Assembly: GCA_026419785.1 (NCBI GenBank) | Contig: JAODTK010001843.1 | Span: 310,001-374,000, forward strand | Direction: 5' to 3' | DNA: 64,000 nt | From: Sclerodactyla briareus | Taxonomy: Eukaryota > Echinodermata > Holothuroidea > Dendrochirotida > Sclerodactylidae | Shown here: positions 12,696 through 26,117 of the stretch, one piece after another | Layout: each line of letters begins with the position of its first letter | How positions within the stretch are numbered: position 1 is the stretch's first letter | Position numbers and translations under genes: made by a program | The notes under the pieces: generated by a model | Databases searched by the model: none | Seen by the model: only the letters and a program-made list of their open reading frames with translations | What the model was told of the DNA's origin: nothing

Positions 12696-13980
12696 GAGGC
12701 TCATTTCGTAACCATTTTAAAGCAAAGAAAATGCAGTCCAACGAAAATACAGGGAACCCACGCTTTGTTCAGAAATCAACCTCTCGTTCTGGCACTACAG
12801 TATCCCATAACATAGGGGACGAGTCTGCTTTTGCAGAATTCTACAAACATGATGGGTGTGGCGTCGCCCACTTTCGAAATTATTGCATGGTATTTATGCA
12901 TTGATAGAGAGAGTGCTTTGACAACCACAACTTATAATTTTCCGCTCTGACTATGATGTTAACTTTACAGTCAACTTGGCGGAGTGCAGAGGTATATCGA
13001 TGGCAACCAAAGTAACCTATGGCATTGAGCACTGGTTAGCAGAATGTGGGGGGTGGACAATGGCTCTGCTGTGGATGAGGGGGGGGGTAGCAGTGGGAGA
13101 GGGTGGAGGGTAGCAGTGTATTCATGTGAGGAGTAACCGTTGTGTACTAAGCTCCAATCAGTACCTTCTGTATATAGAGAAGCCTTCTGGTGTTGAAGTA
13201 CAAAGATTCAATCTCTCTGACAGGCCATTCCTTTCCTTCCTCAATTGGAACCCAATTTTCTCACTGTTATCCAAATTCCCGATACATGAACTCTCATAAC
13301 CTGCCTGAAACCACAGCAAATTGGAGGCCAGCATCAAAAGTGCAACACCGGCTCCATTATTAACACACTAGCACAAATTATTCTGACACTTTACATGGTA
13401 ACTTTCGGAGAGGTTCCACAGCCACAGCAGGGAGGCCTGGGGGCTTCCTTTTTCACAGAGCAAACAAACTAACACAAATAGATAAACAAACCCCTGTACA
13501 GAAACCAGGGGGGTCACCTAATCCCCCTTTTTTCATCACGGTGAGGGTGACTGACGCCGCCCGGAAGGTATTGTATGTTATTCCTTCCATAACATGCTGG
13601 GGGAGGGGCCAACTGTCTGCCTGTTTGGGTTTGTGAGCATGTAATAGCCATGCCTGAGGCGATGACATTCTTTATCCCCATTATACAGTAAAAGTACAAA
13701 CAAGAATAGATAATATAATAGATATATCCTGAGAAGCAAATAAAAAAGAAAACTATTTGATGATGGATGATGTGTGTAACAAGGAGAGGGGGGGGGGGGT
13801 GGGGGGGCTGTTGGTGTATTTGAATCTCACAGCATCTCATGTATCATGCAACGTGCCCAAACTAAGTTGGGAGTGGATCACACGAAACATCATCCTTAGA
13901 GCATAACAATGCAGCAGGGGGAATCGAGTTCGGCAAAGTTGAAATAATCCGGGAGACACATGTTATGCATCTTTCAAAAG
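12696..13980. other. Non-coding stretch with G tracts
   Basis: No gene is recognised. G-rich patches occur at about 13078-13115 and 13788-13807. ORFs here are short and have no family resemblance. Confidence 0.5.
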
Positions 13981-14490
13981 CACAAACCTGACCACTAGAT
14001 GACTCCTGAATGAACATGCTTACCATCAATACTGACAAACTTTCATGATCATCCAATCTATTCAATATGGTAACTTCAAATAAAATGGTAAGAAGTGACC
14101 CCTGGATGACCTTCGACCTCAAAATTCTGAAAATGCCATTTTTGCTATGAACCAATGATGATATTGACCACTTTTTGTGATCATTCACCTCTTCTGGTAG
14201 AAGTCGCTTGACCTTTCAAACAAATGGCTCAAATTTATCCCTTGATGAACCCCTTGACCTTGGGAATCATTAACATTCATACTTACCGTGGGCAATTATA
14301 ATCCTGACTAACTTTTCATTAGCTTCAATTAAATCAGTGAGAGAATTTAGTGTTTTGTTCGAATTCCCTAAATTATTACCCTTTTTGGCAAAAATGACCT
14401 CTAGATGACGTTTGACCTGACACCCCATATGTTGTTATGCACTGGGTCCCCTATAATCTGACCAAACTTTCATGATCATCCTCAGTGTAG
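13980..14490 (-). repeat. Degenerate minisatellite with TGACCT-type words
   Basis: A unit of roughly 100-150 bases recurs in diverged form. The repeated words are CAAACTTTCATGATCATCC (14037-, 14463-), ATGACC(T)TCTAGATGAC / CTGGATGACC, and (T)TGACCTTTGACCT-like motifs (TTCGACCTC, CTTGACCTT, GTTTGACCTG). No coding signal is seen. The TGACCT spacing resembles DR1 nuclear-receptor sites, but repetition alone can explain it. Confidence 0.5.
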
Positions 14491-14984
14491 GAGGGAAGGC
14501 ATTTTGTTTAGGCCTATATTTACAATATCCTCGCGGACAGGAGGGGGCAATTGTGAACAGACAGACAGATAGATAGATGAACAGACAAATAAAAAAGACT
14601 GTTACATTGCACGATTAGCGAAACATTGCAACTGTTTAGCCGAGCAAAAAGGGGAATCTGAATACAATACATAGAGCAGGCCTTCCAACTAGTTTTGTGA
14701 GAGTGCCAACTACGATGTCACTAGTGCAAGAACATTTCTCGTCCGGCAGGACTCCCCCAGATTGCAGGAAACAGCATTTTAACTCTTAGGGGCAGTGGAG
14801 CAACGTCTCTGAAATTGACCATAATTCAGAATTAGGAATTTTCATTCAGGAAATGTTCTTGAAGGAACCGATCAACGTAGTATGCCTGTATTATTCAGCA
14901 GACTACTGGTGAAGGCCCTCCCAGTTGACAAAATGGCATCAACAATGTTCTTATTTCAACAGCCTTCAGCATGATTCGAGCCAT

Positions 14985-15314
14985 ATACCGTATTCATTCC
15001 GCTAAGTGCCAAGGGCGCTCGCAAAGTTTCAAGGATGGGCGCTTACGAGATTATAACTTTTACTGATTATTTTTTCGCATAATAATATTGGGGAGGGCGG
15101 GGAGGGGAGGGGGGCCACAACACTGCATGTTGGAAATAGTTTGCTTCAACCTGTGCGATATTTTGAATGTCTGTCCTGTACATAGTGTTCCAATTTCGAG
15201 TAATAAATGTTGCAATTTCTGCAGCCCATGTGTTGTGGGTAATCAACCTGCATTGCAAAAAGTTGGGTGGGTGCCTACGGGAGATGGGCGCTGAACGGAA
15301 ATGAAAACGGATAT
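14985..15314 (+). mobile_element. Inverted-repeat MITE family M1, copy A
   Basis: The left end reads ATACCGTATTCATTCCGCTA. The reverse complement of the right end reads ATATCCGTTTTCATTTCCGT, and both continue into (A)AG.GCGCC-like sequence. The element is about 330 bp, non-coding, and has AT/TA at both edges. A second copy of almost the same length lies at 24348-24673 in the opposite orientation, and both share GCGCTNGCAAAGTTTCAAGG just inside one end. Confidence 0.75.
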
Positions 15315-18300
15315 AGAGATTTGGAATCACTTTTGGATGTTGGGGGATCAAACAGACCGACTCGCATGCAGTGCCGTTAGAGTCCAGGAGGTGGATATAT
15401 GATTGGTAGAGAGTTCAGGCAGCATGTGGATCTGCACCCTTTTTCAGGTGTTCACGGTTTGATATTTCAATAATTTTTATAGGGATTTTGTGCTAATTTG
15501 AAACTTGTAACTTATTGTGCAAATGGCAGTATAATAAAATAGAAAGAAATAGCAAGTTTAAATGACAATAAAATGAAATCTCTTGTTTGCCCTACTTCAA
15601 CTTCATGGCTAAAGTTAACAGCACTTCTTCTCATGGCAAGTTTGGTGTGTTCGGAGTAGTTGCCATCGCACAAGTGTTTGGAGAGGCAAAGTTACTGTGG
15701 ATCTCGCAGATCTCGCTTATCTCACAGCTTGGTTTAGTTGTTTTATAGATCTTTTGGAAAAATAATACTCTTCACTTCTGACAATTTTCCATATTTTATC
15801 CATTTTTTTCAAAATATGCGTCTTTCGCGCGCCATTTGGAATACTTCAAAGCACCACAAGCGGCGGCGTGCCGCCAGTTTGAGGTAGGCCTGACCATAGC
15901 GTCTCCAAAATTATACATGATCATGGATCCCCCCTCCTTTCAAAATAAAGTTTTTATATATCCCTGCTAGCATCAACCACTGCTATGAACGAGCATTAGA
16001 GTTGAGTTTTGAAAGTGCAGTAAATCATGGTTTCGTTTCACTCCCGTTGTAACTGTATCTATGATTATTTTCGCCTAATCCATACTCTTTTACTTAATAT
16101 ACATGAGGGTCAATCTGCAGAACATAAGTTCGCACCCAGGAAGGTTTTGGTCATGAGGTCCCATGGGTGGGGGGGGGGGAGAAGGTGTTAACTGCATCAC
16201 CATCTAACAAATGCTATCAAGAAACCGCTTAATCGCACATGCCGACTCTATACCAGTTCATATTTCTCGGGCCATGTAATGACATGAAGTGATCACACAG
16301 CTAGCCTTTGGGGACATACCCACTGTCCCTGGGCTGAAATAATCCCCAATGATCTCTGGTACAGGGAAAGAGATATTCAGTCTAGCTAACCAGCATCCTG
16401 GTGAATTGGCAGACTGGGTCAACGCCAGAGCTCTTTGACCCAGGTCTGTCATAGGGGGGCAACAGGGGTCACAGGAGAGGTGGGCAAAACAAATGTTGCA
16501 AGAGGAAATTTGGATAATGAAGGGGGATCGAGGGGAAAGATAAACAGGGGATTAGGATATGGGACAAGGATGATTTATTGTCCGCCCTGGTAGGGACCCC
16601 GGTTGGCACCACTGGCACCATTATCATCACACTCTGACGTAATGCAGGTCAGCTGTGACCCCAACTAGGAACATTTATCTATCAATGCTCCAAATGTGTC
16701 TCTCAATCATCCGGCGAGAGAGCTGTCCTGCAGCCTGATTAAACTGTATGACAGCTTCACAGATGGCACTAGGCATACAAGGGGGGAGATTGTGCAGCTA
16801 TGGCATGGGAGAGGTAACCTCCCCCTTTTATAACAGAACTGAAACTTTGATAATGGGTTCAAATTAGGTGTTGATGTGTGTTTTTCCTGTGTATTGTGTT
16901 ATTTGTTTTTGAATGTGCATGTTGTATAATGTTGTAGGGATTTGTCGGTCAGGGACGAGGATATGGGAAATTTCACTGGTGGAAAGGAAAGGCAAGTCGT
17001 GAACTCTAGTCTGAGCCTATGAATAGCCGTGGCGTGATATATATCTGTTTGTTTGTTGCGTGCATGTTTGTGTGCCTGTGCTGTGTGGGATAGAGATGGA
17101 AACCTCTGAAGTACAACAGTCAAAACTGTGACCTATATAGCCCAGGTACTTGTGTGTATCTTCTTTCTGCGTTCCTCAGAATGGGTCCCACGTCTGAGTA
17201 GGATTGGGGGGGGGGGGTCATAATAAGTTGATAATTGATTGAGGGGCTAAGTAAGGACCCAGGACCTGTGAATGGTAGAAGAGAAAGTCAGCTATGAAAC
17301 CCTCCAATGGGAGCTAACTTATTCTGCTCCTTTTTGGCATGTTGTATAGACAGTTTTGTGCTTTGGGGGGGCCGGGGGGAGGGGGAGCAGGAGAGCAGTT
17401 AGGGAGAGGAGAATGGACCCCTCCACAAGGAAAAGACATGTTACTTTGAGGAAGAGGATATTCGGGGAGTGCTGATCGACCCTCTCACCAACACACATTT
17501 GCTGTGGATTTGTGGATATATTTATGGGAGGGGGGGAAGGGGGCATTCCCCTTTAGGCTTCGTGACTGCTTGAGTTTTGCCTATTCTTGCCAAATTCTGT
17601 TCATTTCTAATGTGTCCAAGAGCATGAAGAATTCACCTATTCCAAGCATTCTATCCAATCTAGCAATTGTTTCTCATTTTTTTTTTTTCGCGTTTTTCAC
17701 TCTGACAAAGGGTCTAAAAACCCGAACGGGAAGGGGAGGGGCCTCCTGAACTACCCCTAGGGGAAAACAAAACCCGACTGGAGGGGAGAACACTCCCGGA
17801 GGGGCGCGTACTATAACCCAAGTGCAATGGGACACAAGGCCTACGAAAAAGCCTAAGCAGGTTCGTCCTAACCCGTGACGCAACGTTCCCGCAACCACAA
17901 CTGTAAGGCAAATCCTGGCTAGGCCTACCTCACAAATAAATGATAGGCTAGGCGCCTACCAATGAGCACAACGAAACCTGCGTACGGCCCCTCCTAGAAG
18001 AAGAAGTTATGCAGAACGTCTCTTCGAGGGTCCCACAACATCGTAGTTATCTGACAAGTGCACTCTAAAAATCTCCAAACTTCAGATGAGAAGGATGAGA
18101 AGGAAGGATTCTAAAGGCAAATCCCGATGCCAGAACTTTGAGCAGATATTTCCATCTTGGTGTGGAAATATACTGAAGGGCTGGTCGAGTGGTGTTGCCA
18201 GTGGTACCATTTTGGTTTTCCGCCAGATTAGGAGCTACGCAATATGTCTTAGGCTATGTGTAGCAGGTATTACGACTGGCCGTTAATTCTATCTAATCTA

Positions 18301-19020
18301 GGTAATTGGTATTTGCAGAAGAATCTGGTTGGCATAACTTTGACTGAGTCATGAAACCAAACTAACATGATCGGAACGTGACCCACAATCTATATGATTG
18401 TGTGTTAAATGTAGAGCAAAGTTGACTAGACCACTGCATACAATATGAGGCTTTGTTATCAGTTCAATTTTAAGTTTTTAAAATCTGTGATGTAAAAATA
18501 ATCAGGTCACGTCCAATTTATGTGGGACAATAAATTTACATAAATGCGCAGTGCTGCCATGGTTCTAACCTAAACCTACCAAAAGTCTTCCGGAAACCTG
18601 AAGGAGTCAAAATAAAGTCTCATAAATTTTGAAATAAGTCGACATAAATTTTGAGCATGTCCCAATCGCCTCGCTAGTGCTACTGTAAACTCGTAACTTG
18701 GTGAAGAGCCCCCAAGCAGCCTACTTGCAAAGGTCTCCCATTGGTTCACAGACGCCCCGGAAAGAAATGGGTCAGAGCAGTAAAGGCTTTATGAATATGG
18801 CTAAACTATGGGAGGCCAACTCTAAAGAAAACGAATTTGAGCCATGGAAGAGATATTGACCATGAAAAAGAAACAATTATTAGGCTCTGGGTTGAAGTAA
18901 CAAGATTCTAGGTAACAGACAATCTGGCCATGCCCCATTCCAACCATAGTCTTTTGTTGAAAGTGTGGGGCTTTGCTTGGAAGGCGTTTACGAGTGTGCA
19001 GCTACACGCCGTCACAATGC
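15315..19020. other. Non-coding stretch
   Basis: No gene is recognised. Short G runs occur near 16169, 17206 and 17365. Low-complexity proline/glycine ORFs around 17.3-17.9 kb are by-products of these tracts. Confidence 0.5.
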
Positions 19021-19021
19021 A

Positions 19022-19410
19022 CAAAATTAAAGTGGTTTGTGAATCTGGGAAAAAACGAATACTTACCCCTTATCGACCCACACCCCAATTAGGCCTATTT
19101 GAGATCTGGCAATTTCAAAGCCCCATTAATTGGTCTGCAACACCAATTGTCTCTCTTATTTTGTCAGAACAAAAGTGTCTAGTTCGCAAAGCGCAAAAAT
19201 GCCAGCAAAAGAAAGCTTGAAAAGGTTGGATTTTGTTCAATTTGAGCGTAGCATATGTAGCGAAAATAGAAGGAATTGTGTCAGCCAAAAATGTCGCCAA
19301 CTAGACACTGAATGCGAGAAAGGCGATGGGGTTGCCAGACTGGGATGCTGTGAAATTGCAGGATGCAATACTATGATTAATTGGTGTGAGGGGTCGATAA
19401 GGGGTAAGTA
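19022..19410. mobile_element. Fold-back element M2 with long imperfect terminal inverted repeats
   Basis: The left arm (19065-19095) has TTACCCCTTATCGACCCACA followed by CCCAATTA. The reverse complement of 19375-19410 has TTACCCCTTATCGACCCCTC followed by CACCAATTAAT. Weaker inverted similarity runs inward (GTGTCTAGTT on one side, AACTAGACAC on the other), so most of the ~390 bp could fold on itself. Part of it recurs at 33430-33560. I see no coding capacity and cannot assign a superfamily. Confidence 0.65.
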
Positions 19411-22400
19411 GGAGGCAGTGGAATCGATTCTGAACTCCTCAAGCTGCGGGAGGAGGGGGGGGGGTTCGGTCAGCGAGTAACGGTACAAAACAGTAAAGTA
19501 ACAGTCGAGGGAGCAAATGAGCGCCATCATGGAGAAGGGTCTAAGGGAGGAGAGGATTGTTCCCTCACTTTAGTCAATTTAGCATTTGAGGGCAAGCAAG
19601 AGGGCCAAGGAGCAAAATGTCCATAAGCCCCTGTTATGGCAATTTATAAACAAGTGTACCTATCTTCTACCACTTCACGTTTGCAGTTGATCAACCTACT
19701 AGCCGCTGGGACATGGCATATTCTTTTTGTGACGTTTAGTGAAAGCTGGCATGACAGGATGACAGTAGTGGCCAGCGCCTAGCAAAGATTATGCCAGATC
19801 CCATCAGCTAAGAAGGTGGGTTATAAAAGCAAACGAAAGTGTAAAAGGTAGTTACATTGCGCAAAAATTGGTTTTGCAATCTGTAGAAAGTCACGAAGGA
19901 AGTGTTGTGAAAAGAGAAATTTAACCTCGCAAGGATAAGGATTGTCTCAAAGCCCTCCAACATTAAGGACCACTTAACCAACTACTTGGATCCAGGACAT
20001 CAGGGGCTCGCCTTTTGGAAAGTGACCCAAGACTGGCTCTCTTATTTTGACCGGCTAATTTGATACAACTGGGGGGGGGGGGCAACATGTTGCCGCCAAA
20101 GCATTGAAACACAACATTGTGATGAAGTTACACCAATCAAACAATCAATAAACTGTCAAGCTTGGAGCTCTAATACTTGGCGCGAAATGACAGGTACGTT
20201 ACAATTGGATACTCGGGATGGATGAAACAAGGGTTTCCAGGTCCCGGTCCTGACCAATCATCCTTTTGAGAATCTCTTCTGGCTATTACAAAAGTATAAC
20301 TCCACTGGATAATTGTTTGTAGGGAACCGCTAGAATAGCACAGGGAAGCAAGAGAGCAAACACTGGCTGAATGTTGGGGGGAAAGAGGAATGTTGTGTGT
20401 GGAAATAATTTTGTATGGAGAACTTCCAAAAAGACCCCAACATCCCCCTATTTCCCCCCCCCCCCCCTTTTGATAGCAAAGCCTCACAGGAAGCCAGAAG
20501 GGGATTTTGCTCTATATAAGTTAGCTGTGAAAACACCCTAGACAAAAAAAAATACACTCATTATTGTGATATTTGTTAGATCATTTTTATCTGTTTGTGA
20601 TTCCATGCATGTTCCTAAATTATCTCATAATCCTCATTTTTAGAGAGGAGGGTTAAAAGTCGACATCTGCATAAACATTATTACTTAGTGCTGGTATGGT
20701 TTTTAGAGAGGTATGATATGGTTTTATGTTTCTTTCACAGAGGGAGGTTTGGTTAACACCTATCAACATGGGTGGAGTCATAATCGAAAAGCAAGGTTTT
20801 CAATAATTGGTGATACCATTTAGCCAGCCTGTAGCCATGTAGCAAGCTGCTTTCTGGAACCATGATACACCAAGACCAAGAAGCTTCAAAACAACCTCTA
20901 AAACAGGCCTAAAAATAGGAAAATCCCCAATTCAAGAGACTCAATTGACAATAAAATCAGAGAAAATGGGGAAAAAAAACAGGGTCCCATGGAGAGATGG
21001 GTAAATCTTAGGGTACAGGTTGTATCTACGTTGATGATTGTATTATCACCTCTCTATTGACAGATGTTGCAACACATCATAAAAGTATAGGGGCCTGGCT
21101 ATTGGGACACGACACGTAGCCACCAGACTGAAGCCCACTCTCCTCCACCCCCCCCCCCCCCTCATCCTTCCTTTTGTACAACTGGGGATAGGCTACGAAC
21201 ATTCCAGTAAAGCCCCCAGACATAAACCCCACCAGAAATGGCCAAAATGGTGAATAAAAGCCCCAAATCCCAGATGAGTGTCAAGGAGAGTTTCCCTCCA
21301 CAGAGGCAGGGCCCATCCCGTGACAATAAACTGAGTATTCTGGCAGTCTGGCGACTTTGATATTCTGTTAGTCAATGTCCTAAAATTTCTACTTTGACAG
21401 AGAAATTAGAGCACTTGAGTGCTTCACACTGGGAGTCAAGCACAGCGATAACCTCTTTGGAAAAATAGGCCAACTGCCTTGTACTTCTCACACCTTGAGT
21501 GGGTGAAGCAAGCAGCCTGTTAGGCCTATATAATTCTTAAGTGCTTAGTTAAAAAGCTCAAAAGCATGTTACTGAGTAAAGAAGTAAAGTTATCAAACAT
21601 CACCGCCATTTGCATTTTGCATGCTTCCTCCAGCTAGTAATATTGAGGAATTTATCTAGTTTTCAATGTCATGTCAATTGTTCAGGCTCACACACCCACC
21701 CTTTAGGTAGACCTCGTACTTCAAGCATTTGAGACCCACAATTCAATTTTTGTCAATGTCAATTAAAAATTTCTATAGAATATCAAATCTATACATGTGG
21801 GGAAAGAATGGGGATCCCTCGCATTCTCCCGATCCCTGGTCTTGGCTGGGCGGGTGTGGCCAGTTCAGAGTTTTATAGCCAGAGATCGACACGCATAAGA
21901 TAGAGGGCAGGGGGGAGGAGGGTTCAGAGTCCTCGCCATAGAGGCTCAGTTGAAAATGTGGAACGGATTGCATTATTCATGCTAAATTGATAGCAGTTAA
22001 AAGAGATCTAATATATGGTGAATGGCAACTATGTTGCAAGCTATTCCAAGGTCACCAGAGGTCATATCAGGGTGACCTGCACAATTCAGGGGTTGTTTGT
22101 AGGGTGAGGGTTCAAGAGACCCAATTGTAACCCCTCTCCCGAGGCTGAACCATCATCTGTTTCTTCGCAAGTAAATGAATTATTTTCAATGCTACTGGCA
22201 GGGGTCTGTGTTTTGCTCTTCAATTCATGTTCCACCAGACTGGGCCTACACAACTGGACAGATCACAAGAACCACTAATTGAGTGGTAATTAGCCAGCTA
22301 TACATTACTTGTACAACAGATGCCCTCTCGCTGACAGCGGTCCATGAATACCGCACCACCGCTGCCTAACTGAGTCTTCCTAACTAGGCCCCATCATACG

Positions 22401-24347
22401 TAGGGTTATCAGGACGAGTGGGGCAATCGCGGCCATGAGAGCAAATATCAATTGGCAAATTGCACCCTGAACCTAGCCGTGACAATCATCAGCCCGCTGA
22501 CAACCGATTTCTTTCTATCACCCACGTTATGGTGATCCAGAAACAGCAGCACGTCGCAGGCCTGAATGCGATCATTTCGGAGATCTGGATCAGATCAATG
22601 ATGAAACCTGCCGCAATCTAGATATCGTCTTGAGTTACCTCAGACCTTCCCATAATTTCATGTTAATAAATTGGGCCACGTGCACCTGTACACTGGACCA
22701 CCCCCGAGATAACCGCGATCTCCGCATACCAATCAGCGAACGAACCACCCCCTGTAGTGAGAGGTAAATCAATCCATCGGCAGCAAGGGGGCACAGTGCA
22801 AAGTTTGACAGCGTGATAAATTGGGCCGGCGCTGATCGGGCAAAACGCCCAGGGTACCGAGTCACTGGAACTGATAACACGCACTTGCTGATGTGCAGAA
22901 ATGCTTCAATCACGGATATGCACGGTAACCATGACTCTCTCAGAAATGGGTCCTCCAAGATGTTTTTAGCATATTCCCTAACACCGGAAATGCCCCCCAA
23001 ATTGACACGTACGTAAACAATTACCCATTGTCACATTTAATATTGGATATTTGCCAAAATGGGACACAAGAAATACCAGACTTTGTTACTCTTCAAAGAA
23101 TATATCGGTGCAGTTAATTAGGAATTGTGAAAATATTGACGAGTTCTAGAAAGGTCCGAGGGGGTCTTCATTGGATCAATTATCTATGAAGAACCGTCAA
23201 TGAAATCTAGATCCGTCTGCCCTATTTTCTGAGCTATTTTGAAGTTTACACTCAAAGTCGATCTCCTCCATATAGTCAGGCCACCGACTCAAAATGCTGA
23301 GAGGCTCAACGTGAGGTAGGGACGGTGGAGGACGATACTAGGAGGGCTGCATGGCACATTGCAGGGCAAATGCAGTTCAACCGGAATCTAGGGTGAGGCT
23401 TAAGCCCCCTCCCCATATCCCCATATTCATCAATTCCCATCCCATTCACCTAAGCCCTTGTCCCTAACCTCTGCCCATGGAATGAATGCATTTATGAAAA
23501 TGATGGATGCCTCTCAAAATACGATGATGGGAGTAGCAGTTTTGCAGCTGAGAGAAGTCCACCCTCCCTTCAGATTTTTCATCATTATACAGCAGTTTGT
23601 CGACCTATATACCCCCCCCCCTTCAGCTGCATACCCCCTCATACACCCCCCCCCCCCTCTTCGGCTGCTCTGATTTGGCAGGAACGCGCATTGCACCTGC
23701 ACAGATTATGTTCAAACACCAGCTATGATACCACGTATGTCGGTATGCAAGAGCTAGGATGGAATGATGACCTTCAATAAACTTATGTCACATTGCTGGA
23801 GAACCAACCACTGTGTGGTTTATCACATGGTATGGCACTGGTACAGCTGTGACATTGGTATCAGCAGCGGCTGCACCCAGTCACAGGAATCTGGAGAGCA
23901 ACTGCTGCTGTGCCTCAGAAATGGGAGATAATTGTTGGGAGTGATGGATAGTGGGCAATTAAACATGAGGTGTGAAGCCCTCAATTTATCTGCAAGCTTA
24001 AAGGGACTACTTGAGCTGCAGGAATGGCTGCAGGAATGAATGGGTCAAGAGCCGTAGGCAATGCGAAGCATAATCAAAAAACTGGAGTTAACATCATACA
24101 ATGACAGTTGGAGGCATGGGCCCAGGCCGAGTGGGTTACCTGCAACACTCATTACGGAGTTCACATTCTATTTGCAACAGGGTTTGGAGCTTGGGCTGTA
24201 TGACTTAAGCAAAAGAATGACTCAAAAAGACATTCAAAGTACCATGCCCAAAAGTTGCAGTCTCCTCCTTCCCCCAATACTGAGCCTCCCAAAACATTCT
24301 CAGTGTGTGAATTACTGTAACACAAATAAAAGGTTAGGAGAAGTCAT
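19411..24347. other. Non-coding stretch
   Basis: No gene is recognised. Homopolymers include G runs near 19454 and 20070, C runs near 20455-20467 and 21148-21161, and a doubled C-run motif (TACCCCC...CTTC.GCTGC) at 23608-23668. The 22.3-23.0 kb part is richer in CpG and holds overlapping ORFs on both strands, none resembling a known protein. Confidence 0.5.
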
Positions 24348-24673
24348 ATACCGTATTCATTTTGATAAGCGCCGCACACCTACCTGTGAGCGCTCACCCA
24401 AATTTTTTACAACAATACGATACAATGTGAGTGAAATTTTGTAGTGAAAACCAATCGACTCACTCAAAAAAGTTGGATCCTTTCGCTTTCATTCTCTTTC
24501 ATCCCCACAAAAATATATCCAAACATACAAACGATGTAGGGCCTCCCACTGGGTGTTTGTAAGGAAGTTGGGCCAAATAGATTGTAATAGGCCTATACAT
24601 ATGCTTGTGAGTGCCTCCCTTGAAACTTTGCAAGCGCCTTTGCATGCTTATCAGAATGTGAATGCTAGGTTAT
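24348..24673 (-). mobile_element. Inverted-repeat MITE family M1, copy B
   Basis: The left end reads ATACCGTATTCATTTTGATA then AGCGCC. The right end, reverse-complemented, reads TATAACCTAGCATTCACATT then CTGATAAGC. The length of 326 bp is close to copy A (330 bp). Its right half, reverse-complemented, shares GGCGCTTGCAAAGTTTCAAG with the left half of copy A. An ORF crossing the left end (24061-24444) is not a credible gene. Confidence 0.75.
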
Positions 24674-25864
24674 AGTGTATAGTTCCAAACCTCCACTGAA
24701 TTGTGCATTATAAACTGATAGTCAAATTGCCCGTACTAAAGCAAATCAGATTATTGACCACACCCATTCAAGTGGAAACACGCAAGTAGGAGCATGATAT
24801 GTAAGCTTTTACCTCTGGTGGGGAAGCAAAACTGGACACATCCACTTGTTGAAAGCTGTTTGGGGGATCCATGACGGGCAGTGTACCAATTTGATGTGCA
24901 GGGGCTGATCCATCGAAGAGTCGATGTAGTTAATCATTCTTCACAGTTTGAGGCAGCCCCGTTCTCCATGTTTGGGATGGCCAAGAATATTCAGGCAAAG
25001 AAAAATGTGGGGGGCTGAGCCCCGTTCAGTCCCCCTCCACATTTGTGTGCCCCTGGGTTCCAAGGATTTGGGGGAGGTGGGGGCAAATCAGTAAAAAGCA
25101 ATGTTTTGTGCTATTTGAGGAGGCTCTCTTCTAAGAGTTGGGGGTCAAGACCCCAGTGGTTGCACCTTCGGGTGGGAGTGGGGGTTGGGATGAGGGGTGG
25201 GGGTGGGAGTGAGGGGGGTGGAGTGCATGGTTGAGTGGGTGGGTTGTGTGGGGTGTGGTTGGAAAAAATTGTCACATGATATGGGTTAGCTGTAATAGGG
25301 TTCCCGAGTCCTACAACGATGTCTGCAATGGATAGGGAACTTTAGGGGAATAGATACTATGTATACGATACATTGACAAACACACACATGCATGCTTTAG
25401 CATTTCCTAAATTCCAATATGGCATCGAGTCTTGCCCTTCATACCTTGCCTTCGTGACCGACAGATAGTGTTTTGGATATCTTTTTCCACAAGCCCACAG
25501 CAGAAGAGCATGTTGAAAGCTTGATAAGTTTATAGGCATCACTTTCAAAAGGCTAATTATTATGTAACTGTCAAAGCGAAGCACCACAATGAACTTAAGC
25601 TGTTCAGATCTACGAAGAAGGCTTTTCCCGCAGGCCAAAAAGGCATGACAATCACCTTCTAATTGAATCATGCCCCCCCCCATAAAATTTCCATCACTAA
25701 GCCTCCCCTCCCCCCAACAATCCCAAGTCTCTGTTGATCCCACCAGGCATAATGGACACAGGAGCTATCAGGCTGTGGGTTTAAGGTGTGATTAGAGTTA
25801 TCTAACTTGACCACTGTGATCCTGTCTCTCCATTCTCGTACTCCAGACTGCACTAGGGTAAAAT

Positions 25865-25882
25865 CCCCCCCCCCCCCCCCCC
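25865..25882. repeat. C18 homopolymer
   Basis: An uninterrupted run of 18 C. It is one of the longest pure C tracts here, and its true length may be uncertain. Confidence 0.95.
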
Positions 25883-25963
25883 TAGTACTTTGACCCTACT
25901 GAGAAATCTGATAACTCAGTAGGCTCCACAAGTGATGAAGATAAATTTTTATCAACATTTTAG

Positions 25964-26117
25964 ATTTCCCAGGGCAGTGGGAAAAACGTCGAATAACCCC
26001 TACAGGGCTCTCATACAAATAAAGGCAACCAAGAATACTGCGGATTTGAAATCACTGGACGATTCATCAAGCCATCGACAGAGGCGTGATCTTCGAGCCC
26101 CTTTAAAGAGGCAAAAG
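25964..26117 (+). CDS. Weak candidate internal exon, unknown protein
   Basis: An acceptor-like CATTTTAG precedes an open stretch reading FPRAVGKTSNNPYRAL and ending RDLRAPLKRQK at an AAAAG|GTAATT donor. The composition (polar, charged, few stops in frame) is exon-like, but I recognise no family. No neighbouring exon was found. It could easily be chance. Confidence 0.15.

Noticed and set aside
14358-14375. GTTCGAATTCCC, resembling a tRNA T-arm
   Set aside because: The flanks do not pair as a T stem, and no A box lies at the right distance.
18180-18240. GGTCGAGTGGTG, resembling a tRNA A box
   Set aside because: No B box follows at tRNA spacing.
22500-23000. CpG-richer area with overlapping ORFs on both strands
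   Set aside because: None of the translations resembles a known protein, and overlapping open frames on both strands suggest few stop codons by composition.
25357-25743. 128-codon minus ORF (KVMPINLSSFQHALLLWACG...)
   Set aside because: It looks partly protein-like but has no family, and the frame runs through a C tract into low-complexity sequence.
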